DNA of 64,000 bases from an uncultured Eubacteriales bacterium (lineage in GTDB: Bacteria > Bacillota > Clostridia > Oscillospirales > UBA644): positions 62,001 to 126,000 of the forward strand of contig CAKSFN010000006.1 in assembly GCA_934454405.1 (NCBI GenBank). Reading direction: 5' to 3'. The notes under the pieces were generated by a model. It searched no databases. It saw nothing but the letters and a program-made list of their open reading frames with translations, and had not been told where the DNA came from. Positions 48,231 through 57,503 of the stretch are shown one piece after another; positions within the stretch are counted from its first letter, which is position 1, and every line of letters begins with the position of its first letter. A program made the position numbers and the translations under genes.

Positions 48231-50390
48231 GTGACTGAAAAAAAAGCTTTTGAGAACGAGGAAAAAAAGCGCCTCGCATTTATCGAAAACTATATAAAGA
48301 AAAGACTTTCCGAAACGGGAGCCGACCTTTCGTATCTGCGCGATTACATATACGAGCAGCGCAGAAGAACGTGGGAGGATTTCGCGCGCGCGAGCGAACG
48401 CCCGGAGCAGAATATGCAGGAGCTGACGCAAATGGCGCTGACGGAACAGCGCGACGTGGGCAGATACGAACGCCTTGAAAAAACGCAGGAGGCGCTTCTC
48501 CGCCTTGCGGACAATCCGTATTTCGCGCGCCTTGACATCGAGGAGGACGGCGAAACGGACAGCGTGTATATCGGCAGACGTTCGCTTATCGACGAGGAAA
48601 GCTCCGATATTCTTATATGCGACTGGCGCTCGGATATCGCGTCCCTGTTTTACGATGCGGGGCTCGGCAGAACCTCCTACGTCTGTCCCGCGGGAAGGGT
48701 GGAGTGCGATCTGAAGCTTAAGCGTCAGTTCGTTATCAGGGAAGGCGAGCTTCAATATATGTTCGACAGCGACGTTGCCGTTCAGGACAATGTTCTTATG
48801 CACGAGCTCGGCAAAGACGGCGACCTGAAAATGAAAGCCGTTGTCGGCACTATTCAGCGCGAGCAGAACGAGATAATCAGAAACACCGCCAGCGAGATAT
48901 GCCTTGTTCAGGGCGTTGCGGGCAGCGGAAAAACGTCGATCGCCCTGCACCGTCTGGCATACCTGCTTTACAAGTACCGCGACAGCCTTGCCGCGGGCAA
49001 TATCATAATTTTTTCGCCCAACCGCGTTTTTGACGCGTATATCGCGGACGTTCTGCCCGATCTCGGCGAGGATCGCGTTGCGCAGACGAGTTTTCACGAC
49101 CTGTTTTCTCCGTATTTCGACAAGGTCGTTTTCGGGGACTTCGTTTCTCAGGCGGAGGAGCTGTTTGCGGAAAAGATAACGCCGGAGGAGATAACGGCGA
49201 AGGGCGGAAAGGCGCTTTGCGAAATAATCGCGGCGCAGGCCGAAAAGCTTGCGGACGAGCAGATCGAGATTTCCGATGTTATGTTCCACGACGAGGTCGT
49301 TTGCTCCGCCGATGAGCTGAAAAAGATATATTTTGAGCTTTACGCGGCTTTTGCGCACGATATCCGAAAGGAAAAAATCCTGACGGGGCTCGGCGAACGC
49401 CTCGATTCCGATTTCAAAAGAACGAGAAGAGGTCAGTATTCGCGCGAGCTGACGCAGGAGGGCTTCGTGGATTATTCCGATGAGGCTTTGGAGGAGGCGA
49501 TGGGGCAGCGCTGGGAGGAGGACAGGCAAAAAGTTCTCGATTCCGTCTCGGAAATGCTTGAAATCCGCGCGGAACGCGTGTATCTGCGCTGTATCGAGGC
49601 GCTGTATCCCGAATACGCGGCGGGCGTCGCCGCAGGCATCGAAAAGGGCAGACTGAAATACTGCGATATGTTCGCCTGCGCGCTTATAAAAGCTTTTCTC
49701 GGGCAGATAAGAATCGCCGTGCATATAAAGCACGCCGTTATCGACGAGGCGCAGGATTATCCTTATATCCTTTATAAAACGCTGAGCGTTATCTATCCGA
49801 AATGCCGCCTGACCGTGCTCGGAGACCTTTCGCAGGGCGCGGTGCGTCATTTTTCCTCGATAGGCGACCTTGCGGAAATATTCGAGGGACGGAGCGTATG
49901 TTTCCGCGAACTGAAAAAGAGTTACCGCTCCACTGTTGAAATAAACGAATTTGCCTCCCGTTTCTGCGACAATGACTCGGATTATTCGTTCTTTGAGCGT
50001 CACGGCGACCCCGTTGAGGAGATAAACAGAGAGGACATCGGAAAAATCCTCGACGAGAACGCGAAATATACGTCAAAGGCCGTTATCTGCCGAACTCTTG
50101 CGGATTGCAAATCCGTTTACGATGAGCTGAAAAAGCAGGGCAGAAAGCTGACGCTTATCGGCAGGGAGGACGTTCTTTATCCCGAAAGAACGGCGGTCGT
50201 TCCGTCGTATCTGGCAAAAGGGCTTGAGTTTGACCTTGTCGTTATCGCCGACCCCGTGGAGACCTTCCGCAGCGAAGCCGAAAAGCGCGCTTTGTTTGTC
50301 AGCGCTTCGAGGGCGCTTCACAGACTTTACGTCTGCCGCCGCCCCGAAAAAGGAAAAAGAAGAAAACCGAGGCAAAAGCTTCCGAAATAA
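48231..50390 (+). CDS. helD: HelD-like superfamily I helicase
   Basis: A 719-residue UvrD/Rep-type ATPase. A coiled-coil N terminus (1-80) precedes motif I GVAGSGKTSIALHR, and further motifs are IIFSPNRVF, VIDEAQDYP, LGDLSQGA, and KGLEFDLVVI, SASRALHRLYV near the end. The long helical N terminus fits HelD, which removes stalled RNA polymerase from DNA. The GTG at 48231 is preferred because AGAGGGGG lies 11 bases upstream and would fall inside the longer frame that starts TTG at 48207. It follows the nuclease gene closely, so it may share its transcript. Confidence 0.87.
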   Translation: MTEKKAFENEEKKRLAFIENYIKKRLSETGADLSYLRDYIYEQRRRTWEDFARASERPEQNMQELTQMALTEQRDVGRYERLEKTQEALLRLADNPYFARLDIEEDGETDSVYIGRRSLIDEESSDILICDWRSDIASLFYDAGLGRTSYVCPAGRVECDLKLKRQFVIREGELQYMFDSDVAVQDNVLMHELGKDGDLKMKAVVGTIQREQNEIIRNTASEICLVQGVAGSGKTSIALHRLAYLLYKYRDSLAAGNIIIFSPNRVFDAYIADVLPDLGEDRVAQTSFHDLFSPYFDKVVFGDFVSQAEELFAEKITPEEITAKGGKALCEIIAAQAEKLADEQIEISDVMFHDEVVCSADELKKIYFELYAAFAHDIRKEKILTGLGERLDSDFKRTRRGQYSRELTQEGFVDYSDEALEEAMGQRWEEDRQKVLDSVSEMLEIRAERVYLRCIEALYPEYAAGVAAGIEKGRLKYCDMFACALIKAFLGQIRIAVHIKHAVIDEAQDYPYILYKTLSVIYPKCRLTVLGDLSQGAVRHFSSIGDLAEIFEGRSVCFRELKKSYRSTVEINEFASRFCDNDSDYSFFERHGDPVEEINREDIGKILDENAKYTSKAVICRTLADCKSVYDELKKQGRKLTLIGREDVLYPERTAVVPSYLAKGLEFDLVVIADPVETFRSEAEKRALFVSASRALHRLYVCRRPEKGKRRKPRQKLPK

Positions 50391-50432
50391 AGGGAACTAT
50401 CGCAAAAAAAAACGAAATTTTGCATATAACGG

Positions 50433-50461
50433 TTTACTTTATTACTTATATACTGTATAAT
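50433..50461 (+). promoter_or_regulatory. Promoter of the PFOR gene
   Basis: TTTACT (50433-50438), 17-base spacer, TATAAT (50456-50461). Confidence 0.75.
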
Positions 50462-50510
50462 ACAATTTGGTGAATAATATCATTAACATACAAATTCAGG
50501 AGGATTTCAC

Positions 50511-53500
50511 ATGGCAAACAGACGAAAGATTTCCATGGACGGCAACACCGCTGCCGCGCACGTTTCGTACGCGTTTACGGAAGTTGCCGCAATCTACCCC
50601 ATCACTCCCTCCAGCCCGATGGCGGAAGTGACCGACACATGGTCCGCGACCGATAAAAACATCTTCGGCGAGCCCGCAAGAAACATTTTCGGCGAACGCG
50701 TCAAGATGATTGAGATGGAGTCCGAGGGCGGCGCCGCGGGCGCGGTTCACGGTTCTCTTGCCGCAGGCGCGCTGACAACGACCTACACGGCTTCTCAGGG
50801 ACTTCTTCTTATGATCCCGAATATGTACAAAATCGCAGGTGAGCTGCTTCCGAACGTCATTCACGTTTCCGCCCGCTGCGTTGCTTCCCACGCGCTGAAC
50901 ATTTTCGGCGACCACTCGGACGTATACGCCTGCCGTCAGACCGGCTACGCCATGCTTGCCGAAACCAACCAGCAGGAGATCATGGATCTCGGCGCGGTTG
51001 CGCACCTTGCCACAATCAAGGGCAGAGTTCCGTTCCTCAACTTCTTCGACGGCTTCCGCACTTCTCACGAGGTTCAGAAGATCGAGGTCTGGGAGACCGA
51101 AGACCTTAAAGAAATGGTTGATATGGATGCGGTCAAGGCTTTCAGACAGAGAGCGCTCAACCCCGAGCATCCCGTTCTTCGCGGCTCGGCTGAAAACGGC
51201 GACATTTTCTTCCAGCACAGAGAGGCGTGCAACTCTTATTACAATGCTCTTCCCGCGATCGTTGAAGAGTATATGGATAAGGTAAACGCAAAGATAGGCA
51301 CGAACTACAAACTGTTCAACTACTACGGCGCGCCCGACGCTGACCGCGTTATCATCGCGATGGGCTCCGTTTGCGACGTTGCCGAGGAAGTTATCGACTA
51401 TATGAACGCTCACGGCGAAAAAGTCGGTCTTATCAAAGTCCGCCTTTACAGACCGTTCTGCGCGGACAGACTTGTTGCGGCGCTTCCGAAGACCGCAAAG
51501 AAGGTTGCCGTTCTTGACAGAACAAAAGAGCCCGGCTCGCTCGGCGAACCGCTTTATCTTGACGTTGTTACTTCGTTTGCGACTCAGGGTGTAACCGGCG
51601 TTAAAGTTGTAGGCGGCCGTTACGGTCTCGGTTCGAAGGACACGCCGCCGTCGTCCATCTTCGCGGTTTACGAAAATCTTGCGAAGGAAGAGCCGAAGGC
51701 AAACTTCACCATCGGCATCGTTGACGACGTTACCGGACTTTCTCTTGAAGAGCACGCCTGCCCGGACACCGCTCCCGCAGGAACCGTTTCCTGCAAATTC
51801 TGGGGTCTCGGCGGCGACGGAACGGTCGGTGCTAACAAGAACTCCATTAAAATCATCGGTGACCACACCGACAAATATATTCAGGCTTATTTCCAGTACG
51901 ACTCCAAGAAGACCGGCGGCGTTACCGTTTCGCACCTGAGATTCGGCGACAAACCCATCAAGAGCCCGTACTACATCACCAAAGCGGACTTCGTTGCCTG
52001 CCACAATCCTTCCTATATTCTCAAAGGCTTCAAGATAGTCAACGACGTAAAGCCGGGCGGCACGTTCCTTCTCGACTGTCTCTGGACGCCCGAAGAGCTT
52101 GACGCACATCTTCCTTCTGCGGTCAAGTCCTACATAGCCAACAACAACGTTCATTTCTACATCATAAACGCAACGTCCATCGCCAAGAACGACGTCGGCA
52201 ATATGAAGGTTAAGAACACCGTTCTTCAGTCCGCATTCTTCGCGCTTGCAGAACTCCTTCCCGCAGAAGAAGCGATAGGCTATATGAAAGAAAAGGCTAC
52301 CAAGTCTTACTCCAAGTTCGGTGAAGACGTTGTCGCGCAGAACCACAAGGCGATCGAGCTCGGCGCGAACGCGTTTGTCAAAGTCGATGTTCCCGAAAAT
52401 TGGAAGAACGCAGACGTTAAGCCCGTTGTCGAGGACGTTGAGGGCGACAGACCCGAACTCGTTAAATTCGTTAAAGAAGTCGTTATCCCCGTTGACAAAA
52501 TGGACGGCGATTCGCTTCCTGTTTCCGCATTCGTCGATCACGTTGACGGCACGTTCCCGCAGGGAGCCGCCGCTTACGAAAAGAGAGGCGTTGCCGTATT
52601 CGCGCCCATCTGGCACGAAGAGAACTGTATCCAGTGCAACAACTGCGCGTTTGTATGTCCGCACGCTGCCATCCGTCCGTTCGCGATGACCGAGGAAGAG
52701 GCTGCGAAGGCTCCCGCAGGCACAAAGTTTGCTCCGAAGCCGGTTCTCAAAACCACTTACAAATACAATCTCGCGGTAAGCCCGCTCGACTGCATGGGCT
52801 GTACGCTCTGCGTTAAGGCTTGCCCGGTTTCCAAGAAAGCCATTGCCGACGGAACTCCCGAAAAGGCGGCTCTCGTTATGGCAACGCAGGCTCAGGCTCT
52901 CGACCAGCAGGCAACTTTCGATTATGCTGTTGCGAATGTTTCCGAGAAGCCCGAGATAATCAACAACACCGTAAAGGGCAGCCAGTTCAAGCAGCCGCTG
53001 CTTGAGTTCTCCGGCTCCTGCGCGGGCTGTGCCGAGACTTCTTACGCGCGTCTTATCACGCAGCTTTTCGGCGAAAGAATGTACATCTCCAACGCGACCG
53101 GATGCTCCTCCATTTGGGGCGGCTCCGCACCCGCAACTCCGTACACCGTCAACACCGCCAGCAAGAGAGGTCCCGCGTGGGCTAACTCGCTGTTTGAGGA
53201 CAACGCGGAGCACGGTCTCGGAATTTATCTGGGTCAGAAGACTATCAGAGAAAAGCTCATCGGCTACGTTAAAGCGCTCCGCGAAAGCGTTTCCGACGAG
53301 GGCAAGCTCGCGGTTATCGACGCTTATCTTAACACCGTTAACGACGGCAAAGCCAACGAACAGGCCACAAAGGACCTCGTTGCGATGCTCGAAGCGTGCG
53401 ATTGCGACAACGAATACAGACGTCAGATCCTTGACGAGAAGGATTACCTCTCCAAGAAATCCGTCTGGATATTCGGCGGCGACGGCTGGGCTTACGATAT

Positions 53501-54113
53501 CGGCTTCGGCGGTCTTGACCATGTTCTTGCTTCCGGCGAGGACGTAAATGTTATGGTATTCGACACCGAAGTTTACTCTAACACCGGCGGACAGGCTTCC
53601 AAGGCTTCCAACCTCGGTCAGGTTGCGCAGTTCGCGGCGGCAGGCAAGGCGATAGGCAAGAAGAACCTTGCGGAGATCGCGATGTCTTACGGCTACGTTT
53701 ACGTTGCGCAGGTTGCCATGGGCGCGGATAAGAGCCAGCTTCTCAAAGCACTCACCGAGGCTGAGGCATACCACGGACCCTCTCTGATTATCGGCTACGC
53801 TCCCTGCGAGATGCACGGTATCAAGAAGGGCGGCATGCAGAACTGCCAGGACGAGATGGAAAAGGCTGTCAAAGCAGGCTATTGGCAGATGTTCAGATTC
53901 AATCCCGCGCTCAAAGCGGAAGGCAAGAATCCGTTCACGCTGGACTGCAAAGAGCCCACTGCGGACTATATCGACTTCATCAAAAACGAAGCGCGTTACA
54001 GCCGCCTGACCCAGCAGTTCCCCGACAGAGCGGAAAAACTCTTCGAGCTTGCGGCCGAATCTGCAAAAGAGAAGTTCAGGAGACTTGAAAATTACGGCAA
54101 GCTTTACGAATAA
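50511..54113 (+). CDS. nifJ: Pyruvate:ferredoxin (flavodoxin) oxidoreductase
   Basis: A 1200-residue single-chain PFOR, oxidising pyruvate with CoA to acetyl-CoA and CO2 and reducing ferredoxin. Domain I begins ISMDGNTAAAHVSYAF and has the pyruvate-binding YPITPSSPMAE. Two ferredoxin motifs are ENCIQCNNCAFVCPHAA and DCMGCTLCVKACPVS. The proximal-cluster and TPP domain has SGSCAGCAETSYARL, GGDGWAYDIGFGG and the TPP motif TEVYSNTGGQ. An AGGAGG site precedes the ATG. It is a one-gene transcript with its own promoter and terminator, as expected of a central fermentation enzyme; codon choice is more regular than in neighbouring genes, consistent with high expression. Confidence 0.98.
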   Translation: MANRRKISMDGNTAAAHVSYAFTEVAAIYPITPSSPMAEVTDTWSATDKNIFGEPARNIFGERVKMIEMESEGGAAGAVHGSLAAGALTTTYTASQGLLLMIPNMYKIAGELLPNVIHVSARCVASHALNIFGDHSDVYACRQTGYAMLAETNQQEIMDLGAVAHLATIKGRVPFLNFFDGFRTSHEVQKIEVWETEDLKEMVDMDAVKAFRQRALNPEHPVLRGSAENGDIFFQHREACNSYYNALPAIVEEYMDKVNAKIGTNYKLFNYYGAPDADRVIIAMGSVCDVAEEVIDYMNAHGEKVGLIKVRLYRPFCADRLVAALPKTAKKVAVLDRTKEPGSLGEPLYLDVVTSFATQGVTGVKVVGGRYGLGSKDTPPSSIFAVYENLAKEEPKANFTIGIVDDVTGLSLEEHACPDTAPAGTVSCKFWGLGGDGTVGANKNSIKIIGDHTDKYIQAYFQYDSKKTGGVTVSHLRFGDKPIKSPYYITKADFVACHNPSYILKGFKIVNDVKPGGTFLLDCLWTPEELDAHLPSAVKSYIANNNVHFYIINATSIAKNDVGNMKVKNTVLQSAFFALAELLPAEEAIGYMKEKATKSYSKFGEDVVAQNHKAIELGANAFVKVDVPENWKNADVKPVVEDVEGDRPELVKFVKEVVIPVDKMDGDSLPVSAFVDHVDGTFPQGAAAYEKRGVAVFAPIWHEENCIQCNNCAFVCPHAAIRPFAMTEEEAAKAPAGTKFAPKPVLKTTYKYNLAVSPLDCMGCTLCVKACPVSKKAIADGTPEKAALVMATQAQALDQQATFDYAVANVSEKPEIINNTVKGSQFKQPLLEFSGSCAGCAETSYARLITQLFGERMYISNATGCSSIWGGSAPATPYTVNTASKRGPAWANSLFEDNAEHGLGIYLGQKTIREKLIGYVKALRESVSDEGKLAVIDAYLNTVNDGKANEQATKDLVAMLEACDCDNEYRRQILDEKDYLSKKSVWIFGGDGWAYDIGFGGLDHVLASGEDVNVMVFDTEVYSNTGGQASKASNLGQVAQFAAAGKAIGKKNLAEIAMSYGYVYVAQVAMGADKSQLLKALTEAEAYHGPSLIIGYAPCEMHGIKKGGMQNCQDEMEKAVKAGYWQMFRFNPALKAEGKNPFTLDCKEPTADYIDFIKNEARYSRLTQQFPDRAEKLFELAAESAKEKFRRLENYGKLYE

Positions 54114-54134
54114 TCTCTGATTATCCGATAACTC

Positions 54135-54165
54135 AAAGCCCCGACGGGTAAAACCGTCGGGGCTT
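54135..54165. terminator. Terminator between nifJ and the GH20 gene
   Basis: AAAGCCCCGACGG and CCGTCGGGGCTTT pair perfectly; only a short pyrimidine run follows on the plus strand. The genes converge here. Confidence 0.8.
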
Positions 54166-54197
54166 TCTTCTCTCATATATTAAATATTCAACCACTG

Positions 54198-55811
54198 TTA
54201 AATGATGTTTGCGGAGGCGTTCATTTTCCACGACTGATAGCATATAGGCTCTTTCCTGAACTGCGTTCCGTCGCCGAAAAGGTCGAGCAGCGGCTCTTCA
54301 AGCTCGTCGATCTTTTCAATTCTGCCCGCCGCAAAATCCCGAAGCATAAGCTCGCAATGCTCAACGCGTTTTATAATTCCGCCTATTCTTATATCCTGAA
54401 CTTCAAAGCCGTGACCCTTGTTTTCTTTGTACCACTGCTGTCTGTACGCCTCGTGGAATCCGTCAAGCTTCTTTCTGAGTTTTTTGCAGTTGTCCGCTTC
54501 CGCAAGCAATGCGGCTTTATCTTTTGCGGAATACGCCGCGCGGATGCGCTGCCCGAGGTTCGCTTTTATCGCAAGCGCGTCGCAGAGCGCGTGAAGCGTT
54601 CGGAAAAGGTATCCCCATTCCGGCTCGTTTTTCGCGTATGCGAGCTTTCTTGCCGCTTTTGCGAACTTTTCGCCCTCGTCGCCGACAAGTGTTGAGTCAA
54701 GTATGCCCATGAACGGGTCGTTGAAAAGCAGATATTTTTCGGTGTTTTTAATTCCGTCCGCATTTTTGTTCGGGCTGTCGGGCAGATCAAGGAGCATAAA
54801 CCTGTCAAAAGAAATGCCGAACGTTTTTTTGAAATCCTCTTTTATCTGCGCTTTATTTGTTATTCCTTTTGCGATTTCCGCCGCATAGAAAAGAGATGGC
54901 AGAAGCGCAAACTTGGAGCATTCTCCGCCGTCGTCGCCCCACATCGTCAGAAATACGTCTTTGACGCCGTGCTTTACGCAGGAACCGAGCGCCGCTCTCG
55001 TCGAACGCATGCTGTATTCGTTGTGCGCCGCATATCCGACCCATGTCCAAAGTCCGCCCGCGAACCACGTTCCGTCCTTTATCTTCGCGTGCGCGGAAAG
55101 CATTTTGTCATAGTGTTTTCTGTCCGTCGAATAATAATCCCAGTATATGAGCTCGACGTTGTCGGGTATTTGTTTTTTTACGCTTTCATCAATCTTCGCG
55201 TTTGACCTGTAATAATCTCCCGCCGCAAGACGGAAGAACATATCCGACCAAATAAGAAGCGTCAGACCGTATTTTTTGCCTATTTCCGAGACCTTTTTAA
55301 TATGCTCGATAAGGATCCTGACCTTGTCGGTATCTCCGTGCAGATCGTAATATCTGCCGCGGCCTATCATGTGTGCCTCGTCCATGCCGATATTGACGGT
55401 CTTTGTCGAATAAGAGGCGGCGACGGAGGCAAACATTCTGTCTATAAGCTCGTAAGTTCTGTCTTCGCCCGCAAGAAGTATGTCCGCCGTGTCGATAATG
55501 GGCGCGAACGCCGGCCAGCGAACTATTCCGTTGACGTGCGCAAGCGTCTGGATGCAGGGAATAAGCTCAACGCCGCATTCCTTTGCGTAAGCGTCAACCT
55601 CCCGTATCTCCGCCTGCGAATACCTGCCGCGAAGATAACCGAAATAAGGCTCTTCGGGAATCTCGTAGGTGTCCTCCGTATAAAGCAGAACCGTGTTAAA
55701 CCCGATTCCCGAACAGATTTTTATCCATTTTTTCAGCGAGTTCACGTTCATAACAGCGTTTCGGGAACAGTCAAGCATCGTTCCGAAGCGTCGAAAAGGC
55801 GTTTTGTTCAT
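54198..55811 (-). CDS. Glycoside hydrolase family 20 beta-N-acetylhexosaminidase-like enzyme
   Basis: A 537-residue GH20 protein made of the catalytic barrel and a helical C terminus, without the usual N-terminal domain and without a signal peptide. The barrel has GFNTVLLYTEDTYEIPEEP, CIQTLAHVN and the catalytic Asp144-Glu145 pair in IGMDEAH; aromatic residues follow in ELIYWDYYSTD and GLWTWVGYA. GH20 enzymes remove terminal N-acetylglucosamine or galactosamine by substrate-assisted catalysis. A cytoplasmic location suggests action on imported glycan fragments such as mucin pieces. AAAGGAAA precedes the ATG and a promoter lies upstream. Confidence 0.9.
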   Translation of the reverse strand: MNKTPFRRFGTMLDCSRNAVMNVNSLKKWIKICSGIGFNTVLLYTEDTYEIPEEPYFGYLRGRYSQAEIREVDAYAKECGVELIPCIQTLAHVNGIVRWPAFAPIIDTADILLAGEDRTYELIDRMFASVAASYSTKTVNIGMDEAHMIGRGRYYDLHGDTDKVRILIEHIKKVSEIGKKYGLTLLIWSDMFFRLAAGDYYRSNAKIDESVKKQIPDNVELIYWDYYSTDRKHYDKMLSAHAKIKDGTWFAGGLWTWVGYAAHNEYSMRSTRAALGSCVKHGVKDVFLTMWGDDGGECSKFALLPSLFYAAEIAKGITNKAQIKEDFKKTFGISFDRFMLLDLPDSPNKNADGIKNTEKYLLFNDPFMGILDSTLVGDEGEKFAKAARKLAYAKNEPEWGYLFRTLHALCDALAIKANLGQRIRAAYSAKDKAALLAEADNCKKLRKKLDGFHEAYRQQWYKENKGHGFEVQDIRIGGIIKRVEHCELMLRDFAAGRIEKIDELEEPLLDLFGDGTQFRKEPICYQSWKMNASANII

Positions 55812-55866
55812 ATTCGTTTCCTTTCGTGTCTTGTCCGGTTTTTCCGAACTTTATTGCGTCGTTCAA

Positions 55867-55895
55867 AGTATAGCATAAAAGAACCGAAAAATCAA
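55867..55895 (-). promoter_or_regulatory. Promoter of the GH20 gene
   Basis: On the minus strand, TTGATT (55890-55895) and TATACT (55867-55872) with a 17-base spacer. Confidence 0.7.
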
Positions 55896-55942
55896 GGGCA
55901 CGGTATAATTATGACAAAATATAAAAATATGAAAAAAAGGTA

Positions 55943-55971
55943 TTGCAAAATACTCGGATTTATGGTAATAT
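55943..55971 (+). promoter_or_regulatory. Promoter of tRNA-Pro
   Basis: TTGCAA (55943-55948), 17-base spacer, TAATAT (55966-55971). Confidence 0.6.
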
Positions 55972-55985
55972 ATTTAGGCTGACAT

Positions 55986-56062
55986 CCGGGCGTAGCGCAG
56001 TTTGGTAGCGTGCTTGAATGGGGTTCAAGAGGCCGCTGGTTCAAGTCCAGTCGCTCGGACCA
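55986..56062 (+). tRNA. tRNA-Pro (anticodon GGG)
   Basis: Acceptor CCGGGCG pairs with CGCTCGG (one G-T); anticodon stem CTTGA/TCAAG holds loop ATGGGGT, giving GGG. Encoded CCA. Confidence 0.95.
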
Positions 56063-56065
56063 CGG

Positions 56066-56105
56066 AAAATCCGCTTTTGTTGATTTTGACAAAAGCGGAT
56101 TTTTC
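56066..56105 (+). terminator. Terminator of tRNA-Pro
   Basis: AAATCCGCTTTTG and CAAAAGCGGATTT pair, followed by TT and a short T-rich end. Confidence 0.85.
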
Positions 56106-56166
56106 AGATTGAACTCCTTTTTATCGGATTAAACTATTATAATATGTATATTCGGAGGATCTTATT

Positions 56167-56448
56167 ATGGCTCAGATAACGACCGAAGCAATCGCGAAAT
56201 GGGTTGCGGGAAAAGGCAAATGGCTCAATTTTTCGCTGACGATGTGCGGCGCATATCTTAAAGATGACGAAATCACTTTTTATCATCAGTTTCAGGGGCA
56301 GGGCACGGATGTGAATGTTCTTGACAAGACGTATGACAAAATAACCGACCTCACGGACGTAATAAACAACTTCGCAAAGGGTCTGACCTCGAAAGAGGAG
56401 ACGGTCGGCATCATCGACGGCAAAATCAGGAGCGAATTGCTCGGATAA
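56167..56448 (+). CDS. Hypothetical small protein, 93 residues
   Basis: Begins MAQITTEAIAKWVAGKGKWL; CGGAGGA lies 7 bases before the ATG and a TATAAT is found at 56138-56143. The protein has one beta-rich part (SLTMCGAYLKDDEITFYHQF) and a helical end with two likely helices around DLTDVINNFAKG. No signal peptide, no known motif, one cysteine. Coding character and signals are good, so it is probably real. It stands alone between tRNA-Pro and the amino-acid transporter. Confidence 0.7.
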   Translation: MAQITTEAIAKWVAGKGKWLNFSLTMCGAYLKDDEITFYHQFQGQGTDVNVLDKTYDKITDLTDVINNFAKGLTSKEETVGIIDGKIRSELLG

Positions 56449-56546
56449 CGGCGGTGTTTGCTAATTATTATTCAGTAAAGTGAATAAACTTTACATTTAG
56501 TTTTCAAAAATCGCCTATATACGCGTATTTTGTTTCATTTTCTTGA

Positions 56547-56575
56547 TTGACTTATGCATAAATATGTGGTATCAT
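56547..56575 (+). promoter_or_regulatory. Promoter of the amino-acid ABC transporter operon
   Basis: TTGACT (56547-56552), 17-base spacer, TATCAT (56570-56575). Confidence 0.7.
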
Positions 56576-56616
56576 ATATGCACAAAATCAAAAACATCAA
56601 AATGAGGTATGAGAAA

Positions 56617-57426
56617 ATGAAAAAGTTTATTGCGCTTGTATTGCTTGTCGCTGTTTTTGCGACGCTCGGACTTACCGCTTGCGGTTCAAAAGATGATAAC
56701 ACGCCGACCACTGCGGCTTCGCAGGGAACCACAGGTGAAGCCAAGGCGACCGTAAAAACCGCAAAGGACGGCGTTCTTACAATGGTTACGAATGCGGAGT
56801 TTCCGCCGTATGAATATTACGACGGCGACAAGATCGTAGGCATAGACGCGGAAGTTGCTCAGCTTATTGCCGAAAAACTCGGACTTACTCTTGAAATCGT
56901 GGACGGCGACTTCAACGCTGTCGTTCCCGGCGTTCAGAGCGGCAAATACGATATGGGTATGGCGGGTCTTACCGTCAATGAAGACCGCTTGAAGAGTGTT
57001 GACTTCACAACCTCCTACGCAAAGGGTATTCAGGTCGTTATCGTTAAAGAGGATTCCGGAATCCAATCGATTGATGACCTCGCAGGCAAGAAGATAGGCG
57101 TTCAGGAAACAACCACCGGCGATATTTACGCTTCCAGTGATTTCGGCGATGAAAATGTTGTTAAATATGCGAGCGGCGCCGTTGCGGTCGAAGGTCTCAA
57201 AGCCGGCAAGGTTGACTGCGTTATCATAGACAACGAGCCCGCAAAGGCCTACGTTGCGGCGAACGAGGGCTTGAAGATACTTGAAACGACCTACGCGGAC
57301 GAAGATTACGCGATAGCGGTTTCGAAGGACAATCCGGAGCTCAGGAATGCTATCGACGCGGCGCTCAAGGAGCTTATTGCGGACGGTTCTTTGCAGAAGA
57401 TAGTTGACAAATACATTGCCGCGTAA
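56617..57426 (+). CDS. Polar amino-acid ABC transporter substrate-binding lipoprotein
   Basis: A 269-residue family 3 binding protein. The start at 56617 gives a compact lipoprotein signal ending LGLTACGSK (Cys22); GAGG lies about 9 bases upstream and the longer frame adds only a non-signal-like tail. The domain has NAEFPPYEYYDGDKIVGIDAE, GVQSGKYDMGMAGLTV and KKIGVQETTTGD. It delivers a polar amino acid, perhaps glutamine, arginine or cystine, to the permease encoded next. Confidence 0.94.
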   Translation: MKKFIALVLLVAVFATLGLTACGSKDDNTPTTAASQGTTGEAKATVKTAKDGVLTMVTNAEFPPYEYYDGDKIVGIDAEVAQLIAEKLGLTLEIVDGDFNAVVPGVQSGKYDMGMAGLTVNEDRLKSVDFTTSYAKGIQVVIVKEDSGIQSIDDLAGKKIGVQETTTGDIYASSDFGDENVVKYASGAVAVEGLKAGKVDCVIIDNEPAKAYVAANEGLKILETTYADEDYAIAVSKDNPELRNAIDAALKELIADGSLQKIVDKYIAA

Positions 57427-57503
57427 CGGAAAAAGACATATAAGAATATGGGCGGACGGCATCCGCCCATATTTCGGGTATTATAAAAGGGGTTAAAGCT
57501 GTA

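Noticed and set aside
50496..54176. A 1226-residue open frame antisense to the PFOR gene
   Set aside because: It mirrors nifJ codon use, has no ribosome binding site or domain, and nifJ is certain.
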